This document shows positions 30,842 through 40,335 of a stretch of DNA of 64,000 nt, in pieces (position 1 is the stretch's first letter; the number at the start of each line of letters is the position of its first letter). Source of the stretch: Marinobacterium rhizophilum DSM 18822 (GTDB lineage Bacteria; Pseudomonadota; Gammaproteobacteria; Pseudomonadales; Balneatricaceae); NCBI RefSeq assembly GCF_000378045.1, contig NZ_KB899098.1:1-64000 (forward strand). Direction: 5' to 3'. The translations under genes were made by a program, and so were the position numbers. The notes beneath the pieces were generated by a model. The model was not told the DNA's origin, made no database searches, and saw only the letters and a program-made list of their open reading frames with translations.

Positions 30842-31366
30842 TCAGTCCGGCGCACGATCCGGTGACGCCTGCAGCGCCAGCTTCAGCGCACGCTTGTGCG
30901 CCCGGCGGCGGCGGAAAAAGTCACTGATGCGCTCACTGCACGCCTGCGCCCTGACCCCACCCGCCACCGCGACACCATGATTCAGCCAGGACTGCTGCAA
31001 CAGCTGACCATTGCTGACCACCGCGCCCGCCTTGGGCTCGGTCGCACCGAACACCAGCCGGCGAATACGCGCATGCACAATGGCACCGGCACACATGGTG
31101 CAGGGCTCAATGGTGACATACAGGTCCGCCCCCACCAGGCGGTAATTGCCGATCGCCGCCGCCGCCTCCCGCAGCGCCATGATTTCGGCGTGGGCGGTTG
31201 GATCATGTCCGCTGATAGGCCTGTTCCAGCCACGCCCGACGATCTCGCCGTCCAGCACCACCACGGCACCGACCGGCACCTCATTCAGCGCATCGGCCTG
31301 CATCGCCATCAGCAGCGCCTCATCCATCCAGCGCTCGTCAACCTGTTGTTGCTGCTCGTCAACCAT
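30842..31366 (-). CDS. tadA: tRNA-specific adenosine deaminase
   Basis: A 174-residue zinc deaminase that makes inosine at the tRNA-Arg wobble position. HAE (H59, E61) and PCTMC (C89, C92) form the zinc site. The start at 31366 has GGAG five bases upstream; the longer frame reads through the repeat between 31384 and 31483 and is not credible. A basic tail FFRRRRAHKRALKLALQ is at the end. Confidence 0.95.
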   Translation of the reverse strand: MVDEQQQQVDERWMDEALLMAMQADALNEVPVGAVVVLDGEIVGRGWNRPISGHDPTAHAEIMALREAAAAIGNYRLVGADLYVTIEPCTMCAGAIVHARIRRLVFGATEPKAGAVVSNGQLLQQSWLNHGVAVAGGVRAQACSERISDFFRRRRAHKRALKLALQASPDRAPD

Positions 31367-31383
31367 ACCCTCTCCTGCCGCCG

Positions 31384-31483
31384 CTCCTGCGCATCCCTGC
31401 GCTCGCGGCATACCGTACATCCTGTCCATAAGCCCTGCTTTTGTGCATCCATGCACACGCAGGATAAATACATCCATGTATAA
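31384..31483. repeat. Dispersed relative of the 102-bp repeat
   Basis: The segment 31433-31483 matches the end of the units at 25 kb: AAGCCCTGC, then TGTGCATCCATGCACACGC, AGGATAAATACATCC and ATGTATAAAAAA, with about seven differences in 46 aligned positions. The third hairpin reads GTGCATCCATGCAC instead of GCGCATCCATGCGC, so both arms have changed together. An upstream piece (31384-31398, GCGCATCCCTGCGC) is a further partial copy. Like the array, it abuts an intrinsic terminator. Confidence 0.8.
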
Positions 31484-31507
31484 AAAAGCCCGCAGCTGCG
31501 GGCTTTT
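31484..31507. terminator. Terminator after guaA
   Basis: A perfect palindrome AAAAGCCCGCAG/CTGCGGGCTTTT, with two further A on the left that read as T on the minus strand, 19 bp after the guaA stop. Confidence 0.9.
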
Positions 31508-31525
31508 GACTCAGTCAGTTAGCGA

Positions 31526-33106
31526 TCATTCCCACTCGATGGTCGCAGGCGGCTTGCTGGATACATCGTAGGTCACGCGGGAGACCTGCGGGATCTCGTT
31601 GATCACGCGGCTTGATACGGTTTCCAGCAGCTCGTAGGGCAGATGCGCCCAGCGCGCGGTCATGAAATCGATGGTTTCCACGGCACGCAGTGCAATAACG
31701 TACTCATAGCGGCGACCGTCGCCCACCACACCCACCGACTTCACCGGCAGGAAAACGGCAAAGGCCTGGCTGGTCTTGTGATACCAGCCTGCATTGTGTA
31801 GCTCTTCAATGAAGATGGCATCGGCTTCACGCAGGATGTCGGCGTATTCCTTTTTAACTTCACCCAGAATACGCACGCCCAGACCCGGCCCCGGGAAGGG
31901 GTGGCGGTAAACCATATCGTAAGGCAGACCCAGTTCCAGACCAATCTTGCGCACTTCGTCCTTGAACAGCTCGCGCAGCGGCTCGACCAGCTCGAACTGC
32001 ATGTCGTCCGGCAGGCCACCCACGTTGTGGTGTGACTTGATCACGTGCGCCTTGCCTGTCTTTGAGGCAGCAGACTCGATCACGTCCGGATAAATGGTGC
32101 CCTGAGCCAGGAAATTGACATCCCTCAGCGTGGTGGCTTCTTCATCGAATACTTCGATAAAGGTGTTGCCGATCAGCTTGCGTTTCTTTTCCGGGTCATT
32201 TTCGCCCAGCAGGCGGGACAGGAATTTTTCCTCGGCGTCGGCACGGATAACCCGCACACCCATGTTCTGGGCAAACATGTCCATCACATGATCGCCTTCA
32301 TTTTTACGCAGCAGACCGTTATCAACAAACACACAGGTCAGCTGATCACCAATCGCCTGATGCAACAGAGCCGCCACCACCGACGAGTCCACGCCGCCCG
32401 ACAAGCCCAGCAGGACTTTCTGATTTCCAACCTGGGCACGCACCTTTTCAGTCAGGTCAGTGACAATATTGGCCGCCGTCCAAAGACCGTCCGTCTGGCA
32501 GATCTCACGCACGAAGCGCTCGAGGATTCGCCCACCCTGCTTGGTGTGTGTCACCTCGGGGTGGAACTGTACGCCGTAGAGATTGCGCTTGGGGTCGCAC
32601 ATGGCGGCCACCGGCGCCGAATCGGTTGATGCGATGATCGCAAAACCTTCCGGCATCTCGGTAACCTTGTCACCGTGGCTCATCCAGACATCCAGAATCA
32701 GCGCACCGTTGTTGGCCAGGTGATCCTCAATGCCTTCGAGCAAGCGACTCGGGCTGCTGGCTAAACGGACCTTGGCATAGCCGAATTCGCGTTTGTCAGA
32801 GGTTTCAACCTTGCCACCGAGCTGCTCGGCCATGGTCTGCATGCCATAGCAAATACCCAGCACCGGAATCCCCAGATCAAACACGGCCTGGGGGGCACGG
32901 GGCGAATCATACTCGGTCACCGATTCCGGACCGCCAGCAAGAATAATACCCTTGGGCGCGAACTCGCGGATGGCCGCTTCGTCCATATCCCAGGGATGGA
33001 TTTCGCTGTACACACCGATTTCGCGCACCCTGCGCGCTATCAGCTGGGTGTACTGGGAACCGAAATCCAGAATCAGGATGCGTTGTGCGTGAATATCTTG
33101 TGTCAT
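31526..33106 (-). CDS. guaA: GMP synthase (glutamine-hydrolysing)
   Basis: A 526-residue enzyme that aminates XMP to GMP. Class I glutaminase domain with C86 in GICYGMQ, ATP pyrophosphatase loop [10 protein letters not shown] near residue 230, and C-terminal dimerisation domain ending [24 protein letters not shown]. The start [21 protein letters not shown] is the family start. It follows guaB by 98 bp as a guaBA operon. Confidence 0.97.
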   Translation of the reverse strand: MTQDIHAQRILILDFGSQYTQLIARRVREIGVYSEIHPWDMDEAAIREFAPKGIILAGGPESVTEYDSPRAPQAVFDLGIPVLGICYGMQTMAEQLGGKVETSDKREFGYAKVRLASSPSRLLEGIEDHLANNGALILDVWMSHGDKVTEMPEGFAIIASTDSAPVAAMCDPKRNLYGVQFHPEVTHTKQGGRILERFVREICQTDGLWTAANIVTDLTEKVRAQVGNQKVLLGLSGGVDSSVVAALLHQAIGDQLTCVFVDNGLLRKNEGDHVMDMFAQNMGVRVIRADAEEKFLSRLLGENDPEKKRKLIGNTFIEVFDEEATTLRDVNFLAQGTIYPDVIESAASKTGKAHVIKSHHNVGGLPDDMQFELVEPLRELFKDEVRKIGLELGLPYDMVYRHPFPGPGLGVRILGEVKKEYADILREADAIFIEELHNAGWYHKTSQAFAVFLPVKSVGVVGDGRRYEYVIALRAVETIDFMTARWAHLPYELLETVSSRVINEIPQVSRVTYDVSSKPPATIEWE

Positions 33107-33204
33107 TCGACAGTGTCTCCACCGGTTGCCGGGCAACTCATGCGCTAGCAAAAAAAAAATGGAGCGGTCAGTTGCCACCCCATTTATCGGAGATGTTACA
33201 AGGC

Positions 33205-34674
33205 TTAGCCGACGCGGTAGTTCGGCGCTTCCTTGGTAATACTTACATCATGTACATGACTTTCGTTCATGCCGGCACTGGTGATGCGCACAAATTGCGG
33301 CACCGTGCGCATGACATCGATACTGGCGCTGCCGGTATAGCCCATGGATGAACGCAAGCCGCCCATCAGCTGATGAACCACACCCGCGACCGGACCCTTG
33401 CAGGGGACGCGGCCTTCAATGCCTTCCGGCACGAGTTTCTCGACACCTTCGGAGGCATCCTGGAAGTAGCGATCCGAGGAACCCGAAGTCTGCGCCATGG
33501 CACCGAGGGATCCCATGCCACGGTAGGACTTGAATGCCCGCCCCTGGAACAGTTCCACTTCACCCGGCGCTTCATCGGTACCGGCCAGCATGGACCCCAC
33601 CATGATGCATGACGCACCGGCAGCCACAGCCTTGGCAAGATCGCCGGAGAAGCGCACGCCACCGTCGGCAATAACAGGAATGCCACGCTCGTTCATCACC
33701 GCAGCCACATTGGCCACCGCGGTGATCTGCGGCACACCGATGCCCGAAACAATGCGGGTGGTACAAATGGAGCCGGGACCAATGCCTACCTTGACGCCAT
33801 CGGCACCGGCATCCGCCAGCGCAATGGCCGCCGCCGCCGTGGCAATGTTGCCACCGATGACCTGCACCTGCGGGAAGGTTTTCTTGACCCAGGCAACACG
33901 CTCGATCACGCCGCGGGAGTGCCCATGGGCGGTATCGACGATAATCACGTCCACCCCGGCCTCAACCAGCGCAGCAACACGATCAGGCGTATCGACACCG
34001 GTACCTACCGCCGCGCCCACAATCAGGCGACCCTGAGAGTCTTTGGCGGCATTGGGGTACGCCTTGGCCTTGTACATGTCCTTGACGGTCATCATGCCGG
34101 CCAGCTTGCCGTTATCGTCGACCACCAGAATGCGTTCAATGCGGTGCTTGCGCAGCAGGTTGCGAACCTTGTCCGGATCAGCCCCTTCCTTCACGGTCAC
34201 CAGACGCTCTTTGGGCGTCATGATGGTGGAGACCTTGGCATCCAGGTACTGTTCGAAGCGCACGTCGCGGCTGGTCACGATTCCCACCAGTTCGCCATCA
34301 TCCACCACCGGGAAACCGGAGTAGGTCAGACGCTCTGACAGCTCGCGCAGCTCGCCCACGGTCATGTCGGAGTGACAGGTGACCGGGTTATTGACGATGC
34401 CGGCTTCGAATTTCTTCACCCGGCGCACTTCGTCAGCCTGCTGCTCAACGGTCAGGTTCTTGTGAATGATGCCGATGCCGCCTTCCTGGGCCATGGTAAT
34501 CGCCAGACGCGCTTCGGTCACGGTATCCATTGCCGCAGACGCCAACGGAATATTCAGCACGATTTCCCGGGTCAGGCGCGTCTTGAGAGACACGTCCTTT
34601 GGCAACACCTCGGAGTAACCGGGCATCAACAGAACGTCATCAAACGTGAGCGCTTCTTCAACGATTCGTAACAT
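33205..34674 (-). CDS. guaB: Inosine-5'-monophosphate dehydrogenase
   Basis: A 489-residue enzyme that oxidises IMP to XMP. The start [16 protein letters not shown] is at 34674; two CBS domains sit between about 95 and 200, and the catalytic Cys is in [11 protein letters not shown] near residue 304. [10 protein letters not shown] and the end [21 protein letters not shown] are normal. First gene of guaBA. Confidence 0.97.
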   Translation of the reverse strand: MLRIVEEALTFDDVLLMPGYSEVLPKDVSLKTRLTREIVLNIPLASAAMDTVTEARLAITMAQEGGIGIIHKNLTVEQQADEVRRVKKFEAGIVNNPVTCHSDMTVGELRELSERLTYSGFPVVDDGELVGIVTSRDVRFEQYLDAKVSTIMTPKERLVTVKEGADPDKVRNLLRKHRIERILVVDDNGKLAGMMTVKDMYKAKAYPNAAKDSQGRLIVGAAVGTGVDTPDRVAALVEAGVDVIIVDTAHGHSRGVIERVAWVKKTFPQVQVIGGNIATAAAAIALADAGADGVKVGIGPGSICTTRIVSGIGVPQITAVANVAAVMNERGIPVIADGGVRFSGDLAKAVAAGASCIMVGSMLAGTDEAPGEVELFQGRAFKSYRGMGSLGAMAQTSGSSDRYFQDASEGVEKLVPEGIEGRVPCKGPVAGVVHQLMGGLRSSMGYTGSASIDVMRTVPQFVRITSAGMNESHVHDVSITKEAPNYRVG

Positions 34675-34713
34675 TATCAGCAGCCCATAAGTAGCGTGAA
34701 AGGAGCATAAAAA

Positions 34714-34875
34714 ATGAAACGCGCAATTATACAGATATTGCCAGCAAAAGTACAAAAACGATTAACCACTGACCAGGTCGAGACCCCGCAGGCGACGGTA
34801 TCACCGTCACGTTGCCGCCAAAGCACCCGCCATCCCCTGCGACGCCCTATTGCGACTTGTTCTGCGCCTCCTTAA
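34714..34875 (+). CDS. Possible 53-residue small ORF before xseA
   Basis: An ATG with a consensus ribosome site (AAAGGAG, about eight bases) opens a 53-codon frame ([20 protein letters not shown], then Arg/Ser/Pro-rich), ending nine bases before the xseA start. Third codon positions at the 5' end are A/T-rich, unlike the neighbours, and the frame overlaps the guaB promoter on the other strand. I do not recognise it; it may be a leader peptide or chance. Confidence 0.2.
   Translation: MKRAIIQILPAKVQKRLTTDQVETPQATVSPSRCRQSTRHPLRRPIATCSAPP
34726..34755 (-). promoter_or_regulatory. guaBA promoter
   Basis: On the minus strand TTGTAC, 18 bp, TATAAT (perfect -10), about 55 bp before the guaB start. 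Confidence 0.65.
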
Positions 34876-34884
34876 GATGCAGCC

Positions 34885-36252
34885 ATGACGCTTAAAACCC
34901 AGACCCACGCCCTCTCTGTTTCCGACCTTAACCGGCAGGTACGATCCCTGCTGGAAAGCTCGTTCATGATGATCCAGGTGCAGGGGGAAATTTCAAATTT
35001 CGTGCGCCCCAGTTCAGGCCACTGGTACTTCACCCTCAAGGATGAACGTGCCCAGGTCCGCTGTGCGCTTTTTCGCAACCGCAGCCAGTTCCTGAAATAC
35101 CGCCCGAAAGACGGCGACCAGGTCATGGTTCGGGCCAAGGTTTCGCTGTATGAAGGCCGGGGCGAATTCCAGCTTATCTGCGACTACATGGAAGAAAGCG
35201 GTGTCGGCCAGCTGCAGCAGGCCTTTGAAGACCTCAAGCTGCGCCTCGGCGCCGAGGGATTGTTTGACCCGGCCGGCAAGCTTCCATTGCCGCCCCACCC
35301 GCGCCATCTGGGTGTGATCACCTCCCCGACAGGCGCCGCCATCCACGATATTCTCAGCGTATTGAAGCGCCGTTTCCCGGGCCTGCCCGTCACACTATAC
35401 CCCAGCGCCGTACAGGGGGCAGAAGCGGCCCCATCCATAGTACGGGCGCTGCAGCTGGCCCAGCGTCATGCACAGTGCGATGTGATTATTCTGGGACGCG
35501 GCGGCGGCTCCCTTGAGGATCTTTGGCCCTTCAACGAAGAAAGCGTGGCCCGCGCCATCCACGACTGCCGAATACCCATCGTCAGTGCCGTGGGCCATGA
35601 GACCGATGTATCGATCAGCGATTTTGTCGCCGACCTGCGTGCGCCCACCCCTTCTGCCGCCGCCGAACTGCTGACGCCTGATCAACGGGAGCTGCAGCTG
35701 CGGCTCAACCAGGCCAAAAGGCGCCTGCTCGACCGCATCAGACAGCAGCTTGGCCAGCAGCGGGAACGCCTCGTCGCGTTACAACGCCGGCTGCGCCATC
35801 CCGGTGAGCGCCTGCGTGAACGGGCCCAGCGCCTTGATGAACTGGAAATGCGCCTACGCAAAGCCGTGCTGCGCCTGCTACACGAACGACGCAATCGACT
35901 GGAACGCCAGCAAGCCCGGCTGGTACAAATACGTCCGCAACGCCAGATCACCCAGTCGCGTCAGCAATTGCTTTCGCTGCGCCAGCAACTCGAACGCCAG
36001 ATGACTCACCTGCTGCACGACAAACGCCTGCGTAGCGCCGCATTGGCAGGGCAACTCAATGCCGTGAGCCCGCTGGCAACCCTGGAGCGCGGCTATGCCA
36101 TCGTGCAGGACAGCCAGGGCCGGGTTATCGACGACGCAGCCTTGCTTGAGATCGACGACATGATCGAAACCCGCCTGGCCAGGGGCCGCGTGCAGAGCCG
36201 GGTTACCGCCACCATGCTGCCCACACCGCAGCCCAGCGAAGAGATCACCTGA
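34885..36252 (+). CDS. xseA: Exodeoxyribonuclease VII large subunit
   Basis: A 455-residue single-strand nuclease subunit. An OB-fold (residues 5-100, [26 protein letters not shown] in pieces) precedes the catalytic region with [31 protein letters not shown] and [28 protein letters not shown], then long coiled coils (about 270-400). It degrades single-stranded DNA in repair with XseB, which is not in the window. Confidence 0.96.
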   Translation: MTLKTQTHALSVSDLNRQVRSLLESSFMMIQVQGEISNFVRPSSGHWYFTLKDERAQVRCALFRNRSQFLKYRPKDGDQVMVRAKVSLYEGRGEFQLICDYMEESGVGQLQQAFEDLKLRLGAEGLFDPAGKLPLPPHPRHLGVITSPTGAAIHDILSVLKRRFPGLPVTLYPSAVQGAEAAPSIVRALQLAQRHAQCDVIILGRGGGSLEDLWPFNEESVARAIHDCRIPIVSAVGHETDVSISDFVADLRAPTPSAAAELLTPDQRELQLRLNQAKRRLLDRIRQQLGQQRERLVALQRRLRHPGERLRERAQRLDELEMRLRKAVLRLLHERRNRLERQQARLVQIRPQRQITQSRQQLLSLRQQLERQMTHLLHDKRLRSAALAGQLNAVSPLATLERGYAIVQDSQGRVIDDAALLEIDDMIETRLARGRVQSRVTATMLPTPQPSEEIT

Positions 36253-36383
36253 TGCCCACGCTGCTGACGGCCCCGCTTTTGCCGGGCTCGGTGCCAGTTA
36301 CCCTGCGCCTGGCGGCAGCGCACACGCAGCAAGCGCCCGACGAACGCCAGCCAATTGCCCAGGGAATCCTGCGTACCGTCTGA
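36252..36383 (+). CDS. Possible 43-residue ORF coupled to xseA
   Basis: An ATG overlaps the xseA stop by one base (TGATG) and opens 43 codons ([20 protein letters not shown] to ILRTV). Base composition is like that of neighbouring genes. No known domain. The overlap resembles translational coupling but may be chance. Confidence 0.25.
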   Translation: MPTLLTAPLLPGSVPVTLRLAAAHTQQAPDERQPIAQGILRTV

Positions 36384-36507
36384 CGTAGCATTGGAGCCTC
36401 AGCCAAAACAATGCGCGGTCGACCCACTGCTGTTTGTCGACGAGCAATAAAAGCCGGTCTGTGGTAGCCTGCGCGTTTTCAAAATCACAGAACCGACAGG
36501 GTCATGC

Positions 36508-37131
36508 ATGTCTGAACTGAAACTGGAAACACTGGAACAACACGCAAGCTACGGCATTGGTCGCCAGATGGGCGATCAGCTCGCTCAGGGCGGCTTTGAT
36601 GGCCTGGATCTGGATGCAGTCACCAGCGGTATCACGGATGCCTACAACAACCTGGAACTGAGAGTACAGGTTGAAGATATTCAGGCTGCCTTTACCGAGA
36701 TCAACCGCCGCATTCGCGAGCAGAAAGAAGCCGAAGCCAAGCAGTTCTCCGCAGAAGGCGAAGCTTTCCTGGCCGAAAATGCCAAGCGTGAAGGCGTTAC
36801 CGTGCTGGAATCCGGCCTGCAGTATGAAGTCATTACCGAAGGCGACGGCGGTGCCAAACCGACCCGTGATTCCAAGGTCCGCACGCACTACCACGGCACC
36901 TTTATTGACGGTAATGTCTTTGACAGCTCCTACGAGCGCGGTCAGCCGGCCGAATTCCCGGTCGGCGGCGTTATTGCTGGCTGGACCGAAGCCCTGCAGC
37001 TGATGTCCAAAGGCGCCAAGTGGAAACTCTATGTACCGTACAAGCTCGCATACGGCTCCCAGGGTTCACAGGGCAGCATTCCGCCCTACGCGACGCTGGT
37101 CTTTGACGTCGAACTGCTGGAAATCCTCTGA
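36508..37131 (+). CDS. fklB: FKBP-type peptidyl-prolyl isomerase (FklB-like)
   Basis: A 207-residue isomerase without a signal peptide, so cytoplasmic like FklB. N-terminal dimerisation helices (residues 1-95, YGIGRQMGDQLAQ) precede the FKBP domain (about 115-207) with VRTHYHGTFIDGNVFDSSYERG, PVGGVIAGWTEALQLM and IPPYATLVFDVELLEI. It assists folding. Length equals E. coli FklB. Confidence 0.92.
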   Translation: MSELKLETLEQHASYGIGRQMGDQLAQGGFDGLDLDAVTSGITDAYNNLELRVQVEDIQAAFTEINRRIREQKEAEAKQFSAEGEAFLAENAKREGVTVLESGLQYEVITEGDGGAKPTRDSKVRTHYHGTFIDGNVFDSSYERGQPAEFPVGGVIAGWTEALQLMSKGAKWKLYVPYKLAYGSQGSQGSIPPYATLVFDVELLEIL

Positions 37132-37235
37132 TCCGGCCAGCCGGCTGATCGAGTTGCGTTACCGCGCTCCCGCCTGGCGGGAGCCATTACCCGCACAACC
37201 CGCTCTGGTGCCGAGCCAGAGGCACGGAGCCATCC

Positions 37236-37997
37236 ATGCAACTACATCATCAGATCCAAGGCACGGGCGAACCCCTGCTCATCCTGCACGGCCTGTTCGG
37301 CAGCCTCGACAACTGGGGTAGCCAGGCTAAAGCGCTGTCACATGACTACCAGGTTATCAGCGTGGACCTGCGCAACCACGGCCGCTCACCCCACGACAGC
37401 GAGATGAACTACGCCATCATGGCGCAGGATCTGATCGAGCTGATGGACTCCCTGGACCTTCCACGGGCCCGCGTTCTGGGACACTCCATGGGCGGCAAGG
37501 CAGCCATGCAGCTGGCACTGAACTTTCCGGCACGGGTTGAGCAGCTGATCGTCATCGACATCGCACCGGTGCAGTACCCGCACCACCATGACGATGTTTT
37601 CAGGGGACTCTTCGCGGTAGAGCTAAACACCCTGAAATCACGCAGCGACGCCGAGAAGCAGCTGGCACCCTTCGTCAAAGACCCGATGGTACGCGCCTTC
37701 CTGCTGCGCAATCTGTACCGCACCGATGCCGGCAGTTTCGCCTGGCGCGTCAATCTCGACACCCTGCATCGCGAGTACGCCAATATCGCCGCGGCACCCA
37801 CCGGCACTCCGTACATGGGCCCCACGCTCTTTATCAAGGGCGGCAACTCCGACTATATTCAGCCGGAATACCGCGATGCCCTGTTAGCCCTGTTCCCGCA
37901 CGCGGGGTACAAGGTGATCGACGGCGCCGGCCACTGGCCGCAGGCAGAGAAACCGGCATTAACGACCCGGCTACTCCAGAACTTCCTGCAGAGCTGA
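37236..37997 (+). CDS. Alpha/beta hydrolase (YbfF-like esterase)
   Basis: A 253-residue alpha/beta hydrolase. Oxyanion region LHGLFGSLDNWG, nucleophile S84 in LGHSMGG, an acid in the GGNSDYI region and H233 in GAGHWPQAEKP. It resembles YbfF-type short-chain acyl esterases. Its last 25 or so codons, from the catalytic His motif to the stop, have been duplicated in tandem downstream and are decaying there (see repeat). Confidence 0.9.
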   Translation: MQLHHQIQGTGEPLLILHGLFGSLDNWGSQAKALSHDYQVISVDLRNHGRSPHDSEMNYAIMAQDLIELMDSLDLPRARVLGHSMGGKAAMQLALNFPARVEQLIVIDIAPVQYPHHHDDVFRGLFAVELNTLKSRSDAEKQLAPFVKDPMVRAFLLRNLYRTDAGSFAWRVNLDTLHREYANIAAAPTGTPYMGPTLFIKGGNSDYIQPEYRDALLALFPHAGYKVIDGAGHWPQAEKPALTTRLLQNFLQS

Positions 37998-38182
37998 ACC
38001 CTCAGGCCACTGGCACCACTGAGGAACCGAAAAAACCGCACTTGTAACCAGGCTGATCCAAAACTTTCTGCAGGGCTGAATCCTCAGGCCACTGGCACCA
38101 CTGAGGAACCGAAGAACCGGCGCTTGTAACCAGGCCGGCTCAGAACGTCCTGCGGGGCTAAGCAAACCGGCCACAGGCACCC
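37929..38182 (+). repeat. Decayed tandem copies of the esterase 3' end
   Basis: The motif GGCCACTGGC recurs at 37929 (in the gene), 38005 and 38087, and as GGCCACAGGC at 38169. Spacing is 76, 82 and 82 bp. Each full copy ends in an in-frame echo of the protein tail: TRLLQNFLQS in the gene, LVTRLIQNFLQG then stop in copy 1, LVTRPAQNVLRG then stop in copy 2. The fourth copy is only a stub. Confidence 0.9.
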
Positions 38183-38385
38183 TCTCAGGGCAGAAAATTC
38201 TGTTCTGGCCACATGGCTGATCCGCAGCGTCCCTTGATGCACACGGCTTGATTTAGCCGTCATTACCGAATGCGCAACAGCGCAACACGCGAAACACGGA
38301 AAGCCGCCGATACAACCTCATCAGCGTGCTGGATTGGATTTCAATAAAAGCGGGTGTAGATGGGATAGCGGCCTCTGGCCGCGCG
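38183..38385. other. Non-coding gap after the tail repeats
   Basis: About 200 bp between the tail repeats and the small flagellar-like gene on the other strand. A short hairpin CAGAAAATTCTG is present near 38191; I see no gene or terminator. Confidence 0.5.
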
Positions 38386-38646
38386 TCAGGCGTGGGTATC
38401 AATAATAGCGCCAAGAACGTTTTCAACATCGCTCGAGGCGTTCACGTCCGGCACCACCTGGGTACTGGCCGCTTCATGCTGCGCCGACGCCGAGGCCTCA
38501 ACCACTTCATCGGGCGTGCGGCCGCTGGCCAGTTCAGCCTTGTCCGACCGGCCTGACCCGGTGAGATCGCCGGCCACTTTCTGCACATTGTCGATGCCGC
38601 GGTTCAGGCCGAGCAAACCGGACTGTGGCGCTGATGTAACGTTCAT
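38386..38646 (-). CDS. Small flagellar-rod-like protein
   Basis: An 86-residue protein with GGGAG eight bases before its ATG. The N-terminus SGLLGLNRGIDNVQKVAGDLTG resembles the amphipathic start of flagellar rod and hook proteins, and the end VENVLGAIIDTHA resembles their C-terminal helix; the middle is Ala/Ser/Glu-rich and probably disordered. Small proteins of this type lie beside bioD in Pseudomonas as well, as far as I recall. Function unknown. Confidence 0.7.
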   Translation of the reverse strand: MNVTSAPQSGLLGLNRGIDNVQKVAGDLTGSGRSDKAELASGRTPDEVVEASASAQHEAASTQVVPDVNASSDVENVLGAIIDTHA

Positions 38647-38745
38647 GCGTGTGTCTCCCTGGCTGCCTGCGCCGATTCGACCCGGCGCAGGTTACCGCGT
38701 CAGTATAGTCCGCTCCCACTTGGCGGGCCAGCCGGGCGCGAACAC

Positions 38746-39444
38746 TCAGGCCGGGCCTGCAGCCAGCAACGATGACACATCGAGACAATCGGCCACTGCC
38801 GCAGCGCTCGGCTTCGCCAGGTGCGGCACCTCGCCCAGCAACGGGACCGGGAACAGGCCCTTCAGGGTCGCCAGGTTTTCGTCATAACAGGCCATGCCGG
38901 GATCGACACGATTGGCCACCCAGCCCGCAATTCGCAGACCGTCGCGCACAATGGCTTCAGCGCTCAGCAGCGCATGATTGATGCAGCCAAGTTTCATACC
39001 GATGACCAGGATCACCGGCGTTTCAAGCAGCTGCGGCACCCTGGACAGCATTTCACGCCCGTTCAGCGGCACCCGCCAGCCACCCGCGCCCTCGATCAGC
39101 AACAAATCGGCAGAATGCATCATGCTGCCACGGCACAGCGCCGCAATGCGATCGGCCGACAGCGTGCGTCCGGCCTGGGTCGCCGCGATATGGGGCGCAA
39201 CCGGCGCCGCCAGTGCAACGGGGTTTACCGAGTCGTAGCCCAGCTTGACCGAGGCGGCCTGCTGCAGCTTCAGCGCGTCGTCGTTGCGCAATCCATCGGC
39301 TGTTGCCTCGCACCCGGCGGCAACCGGCTTGAGGCCAATGGTCTTCAGCCCGAGCCGGTTGGCGGCTTCCAGAATGCCGGTTGTCACCAGGGTCTTGCCG
39401 GCATCGGTATCGGTGCCGGCGACAAAGTAATTATGCTTGGCCAT
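38746..39444 (-). CDS. bioD: Dethiobiotin synthetase
   Basis: A 232-residue ATP-dependent carboxylase, the next-to-last step of biotin synthesis. P-loop GTDTDAGKTL starts at residue 10; IEGAGGWRVPL is the second nucleotide/substrate motif. Last gene of the minus-strand bioBFHCD series; an 87-bp gap separates it from bioC. Confidence 0.95.
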   Translation of the reverse strand: MAKHNYFVAGTDTDAGKTLVTTGILEAANRLGLKTIGLKPVAAGCEATADGLRNDDALKLQQAASVKLGYDSVNPVALAAPVAPHIAATQAGRTLSADRIAALCRGSMMHSADLLLIEGAGGWRVPLNGREMLSRVPQLLETPVILVIGMKLGCINHALLSAEAIVRDGLRIAGWVANRVDPGMACYDENLATLKGLFPVPLLGEVPHLAKPSAAAVADCLDVSSLLAAGPA

Positions 39445-39531
39445 GGGTTGATAAGTCGCAAGTTGTGAATGGTAAGTCGCGGGTTAGGTGGCGACCCGGT
39501 GGGTCATGATCCGGCACCGGCTGGACCGATA

Positions 39532-40335
39532 CTACATTTTTTCGACGTTGAGGTAATAAACCTGATAGGTCGCCGGCAGCAGCCCCTCGGGGTCGCGATG
39601 CCGCTCATAGGCTGCCTTGAACGCCTGCACTCGAGCCTTGCCGGTGAGCCCTGCGGGCTGGCCGTGGTTCATATTGTGCGCGCCAATGCCCTTGAGCTCC
39701 GATGTCAGCTGGCGCAACTGCGTGTACCGCAACACGCGGTTTTCGGTCGTAAAGGCCCGCAGCCGTAGCGTGGCTGGCAGGTCTGCCAGCAAGTGTTCGC
39801 GGCCCACAAAGCGATTGACGTGCATGTCGCCATCCACCTGCGCCCAGGCATCGCGCAACTCATGCAGGGTGTCGGGCCCGAGGGTTGCCCCCACGAAGCG
39901 CCCACCGGGACGCAGCACCCGTGCGATCTCGGCAAACAGCCGCTCGGGGCGTTCGCACCACTGTATCGCCAGACTGGAAAAGATCAGGTCCAGACTGTCA
40001 CTCGCCAACGGCAGTGATTCAGCGTCACCGCACAGCCAGGCGGCATTGGGATCCGGTCGGTGCTCCCGCGCATAGGCCAGCATACCCTGGGCCAAATCCA
40101 GGCTCAGCAGTTGACTGGCGGCGAAACGCTGACGTAACAGCGGTGTAAAATAGCCCGTCCCCGACCCCAGATCCAGCACCCGCTCCGGTATGCAATCCGG
40201 CGCTGCGACGGCCAGAGATGCCAGCAGCTGATGGCCGATCTGGCGCTGCAATTCGGCCGCGGCGTCGTACGTCTGGGCCGCACGACTGAAAGAGTCAGCG
40301 ATCCTGTGCTTGTTAAGCAACGCCGCGGCGTTCAC
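39532..40335 (-). CDS. bioC: Malonyl-ACP O-methyltransferase
   Basis: A 267-residue SAM methyltransferase that primes pimeloyl synthesis by methylating malonyl-ACP. FSRAAQTYDAAAELQRQIGHQLL and the SAM loop VLDLGSGTGYFTPLL are typical. The start is GTG, overlapping the bioH stop by four bases (GTGA). Confidence 0.94.
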   Translation of the reverse strand: MNAAALLNKHRIADSFSRAAQTYDAAAELQRQIGHQLLASLAVAAPDCIPERVLDLGSGTGYFTPLLRQRFAASQLLSLDLAQGMLAYAREHRPDPNAAWLCGDAESLPLASDSLDLIFSSLAIQWCERPERLFAEIARVLRPGGRFVGATLGPDTLHELRDAWAQVDGDMHVNRFVGREHLLADLPATLRLRAFTTENRVLRYTQLRQLTSELKGIGAHNMNHGQPAGLTGKARVQAFKAAYERHRDPEGLLPATYQVYYLNVEKM

